This document shows positions 20,989 through 23,028 of a stretch of DNA of 23,028 nt, piece after piece. The stretch is taken from the NCBI GenBank assembly GCA_025924435.1, contig JAICIL010000026.1, positions 1-23,028 on the forward strand, written 5' to 3'. The notes beneath the pieces are model-generated. The model was not told where the DNA came from, ran no database searches, and was given only the letters and a program-made list of their open reading frames with translations. Each line of letters opens with the position of its first letter. Position 1 is the first letter of the stretch. The position numbers and the translations under genes were made by a program. Origin of the DNA: Chloroflexia bacterium (lineage in GTDB: Bacteria; Chloroflexota; Chloroflexia; Thermomicrobiales; JALYUS01).

Positions 20989-22755
20989 ATGGCGATCACA
21001 CCACCCAATCTCGGTGGCGGCTGGCTTGGGAAGTACGGCAGGGGGCGCACGGTCTCGCGCGCCTTCCTGATGGGCGAGGGGTTCACGAGCGACGACATGG
21101 ACGGGCGACCGATCATCGGCATCTGCAACTCGTGGAGCGAACTGAACAACTGCAACTACCACCTGCGCGATGTCGCGGAGGCGGTGAAGCGCGGCGTCTG
21201 GCAGGCGGGTGGGCTGCCGCTCGAATTCCCCGTCATCTCGCTCGGCGAGACCTTCATGGCGCCGACGACGATGATGTTCCGCAATCTGATGGCGATGGAT
21301 GTCGAGGAGATGATCCGCGCGCAGCCGCTCGACGGCGTCGTGCTGCTCTCGTCGTGCGACAAGACGACGCCCGCGATGGTGATGGGCGCGGCGAGCGCGA
21401 ACCTCCCGGCGATCCTCGTCACGGGCGGGCCGTCGCTCTCCGGGCGCTATCGCGGGCGCGATGTCGGCACGACGGACTACACGAAGATGGACGCCGAACT
21501 GCGCGCCGGGTTGGTCACCGACGAGGATATGATGGAGTTCGAGGCGGGCTACAAGCGGAGCGTCGGCCACTGCGAGGTGATGGGCACCGCGAGCACGATG
21601 ACGAGCCTCGCCGAGGCGATGGGCCTCTGCCTGACCGGCTCCGCGAACATCCCGGCGGTGGACGCGCGCCGCTACCGCACGGCGGAGGCGTCCGGGCGGC
21701 AGATCATCGAACTCGTCAAGCGCGGCATCAAGCCGTCGGACATCATTACGCGCGAGTCGCTGGAAAACGCGATCCGCGTCAGCATGGCGATCGGCGGCAG
21801 CACGAATGCCGTCATCCATCTCGTCGCCTACGCGGGGCGGCTCGGCATTGACCTGCCGCTCTCCCTCTTCGACCACATCAGCCGGACGACGCCCTTCATC
21901 GTCAACGTCAAGCCCTCCGGCGAGTTCATGATGAACGAGGTCTTCGAGGCGGGCGGCGTGCCCGCCGTGATGAAGGAGATCGAATCGCTCCTGCACCACG
22001 ACTGCCTCACCGTGACGACGAAGACGATCGGCGAAAACCTCGCCAACGTCTCCGGCTCGCGCGACCACGACGTGATCCGCCCGCTCGCCAATCCGCTGAA
22101 CAACGAGGGCGGCACGGCGATCCTGCACGGCAACCTCGCCCCGTTCGGCGCGGTGATCAAGCAGACGGCGGCTTCGGCGCATTTGCTCGTCCATCGCGGC
22201 CCGGCGGTCGTCTTCGACTCGAACGATGCCCTGCACGCCGCCTTGCACGACGATAATTACGACATGGACCCGAACGCGGTGATTATTCAGCGGTACCAAG
22301 GCCCGCTCGGCTACCCCGGCATGCCGGAGACGGGCGGCGGCGTCGCGGTGCCGAACAAACTGATCCGGCGCGGCATCCGCGACATCGTGCGGATCACCGA
22401 CGCGCGGATGAGCGGCACGGCGTTCGGCACGACCGTCCTGCACGTCTCGCCCGAAGCGGCGGCGGGCGGGCCGCTCGCGGCGGTGCGCGACGGCGACATC
22501 ATCGAACTGAATGTGCCCGAGCGGACGCTCAACGTGCGCATTTCCGACGAAGAAATGAACGAGCGGATGAAGGGGTGGCAAAGCCCGGTGCCGACGAATG
22601 TGCGCGGCTACCACTGGCTCTACCTGAACCACGTCCTCCAGGCGCACGAGGGGTGCGATTTCGATTTCGCCCGCGCCAACGGCCGGGCGGTGGATGACCT
22701 TTCGCGCGGCGATGGCGTCCCGCCGACGGAGACCGAGAGCCGCGCGGCGGATTGA
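20989..22755 (+). CDS. IlvD/Edd-family dehydratase, probably for sugar acids
   Basis: A 588-residue [Fe-S] dehydratase. Three cysteines that would hold a [2Fe-2S] cluster are visible: Cys55 (WSELNNCNYHLRD), Cys123 (SSCDKTTPAM) and Cys195 (SVGHCEVMG). The segment WSELNxCN...HLRDVAEAVKRGVWQAGGLPLEFPVISLGET matches the pentonate/hexonate dehydratase branch (L-arabinonate and D-xylonate dehydratases) better than IlvD of branched-chain amino acid synthesis. Length also fits that branch (about 580-595). It removes water from an aldonic acid to give a 2-keto-3-deoxy acid, the natural substrate for the upstream aldolase-family enzyme. The exact sugar is not readable; annotation as dihydroxy-acid dehydratase would be the common automatic call. 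ATG at 20989 with AGGGAG 7 nt upstream is clear. Confidence 0.9.
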   Translation: MAITPPNLGGGWLGKYGRGRTVSRAFLMGEGFTSDDMDGRPIIGICNSWSELNNCNYHLRDVAEAVKRGVWQAGGLPLEFPVISLGETFMAPTTMMFRNLMAMDVEEMIRAQPLDGVVLLSSCDKTTPAMVMGAASANLPAILVTGGPSLSGRYRGRDVGTTDYTKMDAELRAGLVTDEDMMEFEAGYKRSVGHCEVMGTASTMTSLAEAMGLCLTGSANIPAVDARRYRTAEASGRQIIELVKRGIKPSDIITRESLENAIRVSMAIGGSTNAVIHLVAYAGRLGIDLPLSLFDHISRTTPFIVNVKPSGEFMMNEVFEAGGVPAVMKEIESLLHHDCLTVTTKTIGENLANVSGSRDHDVIRPLANPLNNEGGTAILHGNLAPFGAVIKQTAASAHLLVHRGPAVVFDSNDALHAALHDDNYDMDPNAVIIQRYQGPLGYPGMPETGGGVAVPNKLIRRGIRDIVRITDARMSGTAFGTTVLHVSPEAAAGGPLAAVRDGDIIELNVPERTLNVRISDEEMNERMKGWQSPVPTNVRGYHWLYLNHVLQAHEGCDFDFARANGRAVDDLSRGDGVPPTETESRAAD

Positions 22756-22881
22756 ACCTAACCCCCGGCCCCATCCCCCGAGGGAGGGGAGCGAGCCGCT
22801 GCAAGACCGAGGCGTTCGTGGCTATCTCCCGGTGTCGACACGAGTCACCCCTTTCTCGCAGGACGGGGCCGGGGGTTAGGT
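22756..22881. repeat. 126-bp palindromic element, copy 2 (opposite orientation)
   Basis: It begins one base after the dehydratase stop codon. The outer 17 nt of each arm (22756-22772 and 22865-22881) pair perfectly. Pairing continues to 21 bp with one mismatch and then weakens to about two thirds across the full 33-nt arms. Read on the minus strand it aligns with copy 1 without gaps, with shared words in the loop such as TGACTC, CGGG, GAA, TCT and GGC. It fills the gap before the oxidoreductase gene. Confidence 0.88.
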
Positions 22882-22899
22882 AAAAATGGGGGTAGGAAC

Positions 22900-23028
22900 A
22901 TGCTCAATGTCGCGGTAATCGGCGCAGGCAGGCGCGGGCTTGCGCACACGGAGGCGGTCGCGGACCTCGAAGAGGAGGCGCGCATCGTCGGCATCGCCGA
23001 CGTGGATGAAGGACGCGCGCGCGCATTG
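22900..23028 (+). CDS. Gfo/Idh/MocA-family oxidoreductase, N-terminal fragment
   Basis: The first 43 codons of a gene that runs off the window. MLNVAVIGAGRRGLAH carries the GxGxxG-type Rossmann loop (GAGRRG, 8-13), and IVGIADVDEGRA is the second strand with the acidic residues that bind the NAD(P) ribose. This pattern is typical of the Gfo/Idh/MocA family of sugar and inositol dehydrogenases. Together with the dehydratase and lyase it suggests that sugar oxidation is encoded in the same cluster, though the family is broad and the substrate is unknown. ATG at 22900 has a GGGGGTAGGA stretch just upstream. The rest of the gene is missing, so the family call rests on the N-terminus only. Confidence 0.8.
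   Translation, partial: MLNVAVIGAGRRGLAHTEAVADLEEEARIVGIADVDEGRARAL

Noticed and set aside
20974..22647. 557-codon open frame antisense to the dehydratase
   Set aside because: Same shadow effect; the plus-strand frame carries the three cluster cysteines and full family similarity.

Overview
This is a GC-rich bacterial chromosomal window, densely packed with genes on both strands. No rRNA, tRNA, transposase, phage gene or CRISPR array was seen. The mix of genes suggests a Chloroflexota (Thermomicrobia-like) or similar GC-rich free-living bacterium: a luciferase-like flavin oxidoreductase, a small 'GHCASGKST' P-loop protein, a sugar-acid dehydratase cluster and many dispersed palindromic intergenic repeats. 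That placement is inference and no marker gene here proves it.

Layout. (1) 1-3514, plus strand: an aromatic-acid degradation block with the end of a homoprotocatechuate 2,3-dioxygenase (hpaD), the two-component 4-hydroxyphenylacetate 3-monooxygenase (hpaB, hpaC, overlapping by 8 nt) and a luciferase-like oxidoreductase. (2) 3603-6158, minus strand: a tight three-gene operon running UbiA-type prenyltransferase, alpha/beta hydrolase, metallo-beta-lactamase-fold hydrolase. (3) 6259-11229, plus strand: an S9 prolyl-oligopeptidase-family peptidase, an uncharacterised protein with about eight membrane spans, a class A beta-lactamase-like serine hydrolase and a Tat-exported alpha/beta hydrolase. (4) 11343-14496: a soluble PAS-like histidine kinase (minus) diverging from a membrane cellulose-synthase-like glycosyltransferase (plus). 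(5) 14616-16771, minus: rmlB, a SpoIIE/PP2C-type phosphatase and a small P-loop protein, joined by overlapping reading frames. (6) 16999-18943, minus: prfA-prmC, release factor 1 and the methyltransferase that modifies it. (7) 19055-19732, minus: thpR (2'-5' RNA ligase-like). (8) 19909-23028, plus: a DHDPS-family lyase, an IlvD/Edd-family sugar-acid dehydratase and the start of a Gfo/Idh/MocA oxidoreductase, which together look like a non-phosphorylating sugar-acid catabolic cluster.

The most unusual part is in the gaps between genes. At least four kinds of palindromic repeat sit at gene ends. Two 126-bp elements, at 20817-20942 and 22756-22881, have the same length, lie in opposite orientation and align without gaps even through their loops. 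They fill most of the spaces between the three sugar-acid genes. Inverted arrays of a 7-nt unit (GGACTGA) flank the hpaD-hpaB gap and the thpR/lyase divergent region, and in the second place the repeat is apparently translated into the N-terminus of ThpR. A third family of hairpins (3538-3582, 14515-14583, 16924-16953) shares interchangeable modules. Protein-level oddities include a histidine kinase with Arg in place of the acidic residue after the phospho-His, a DHDPS-family enzyme with Gln at the catalytic Tyr position, and a PP2C gene whose only usable start lies 68 nt inside the upstream rmlB gene.
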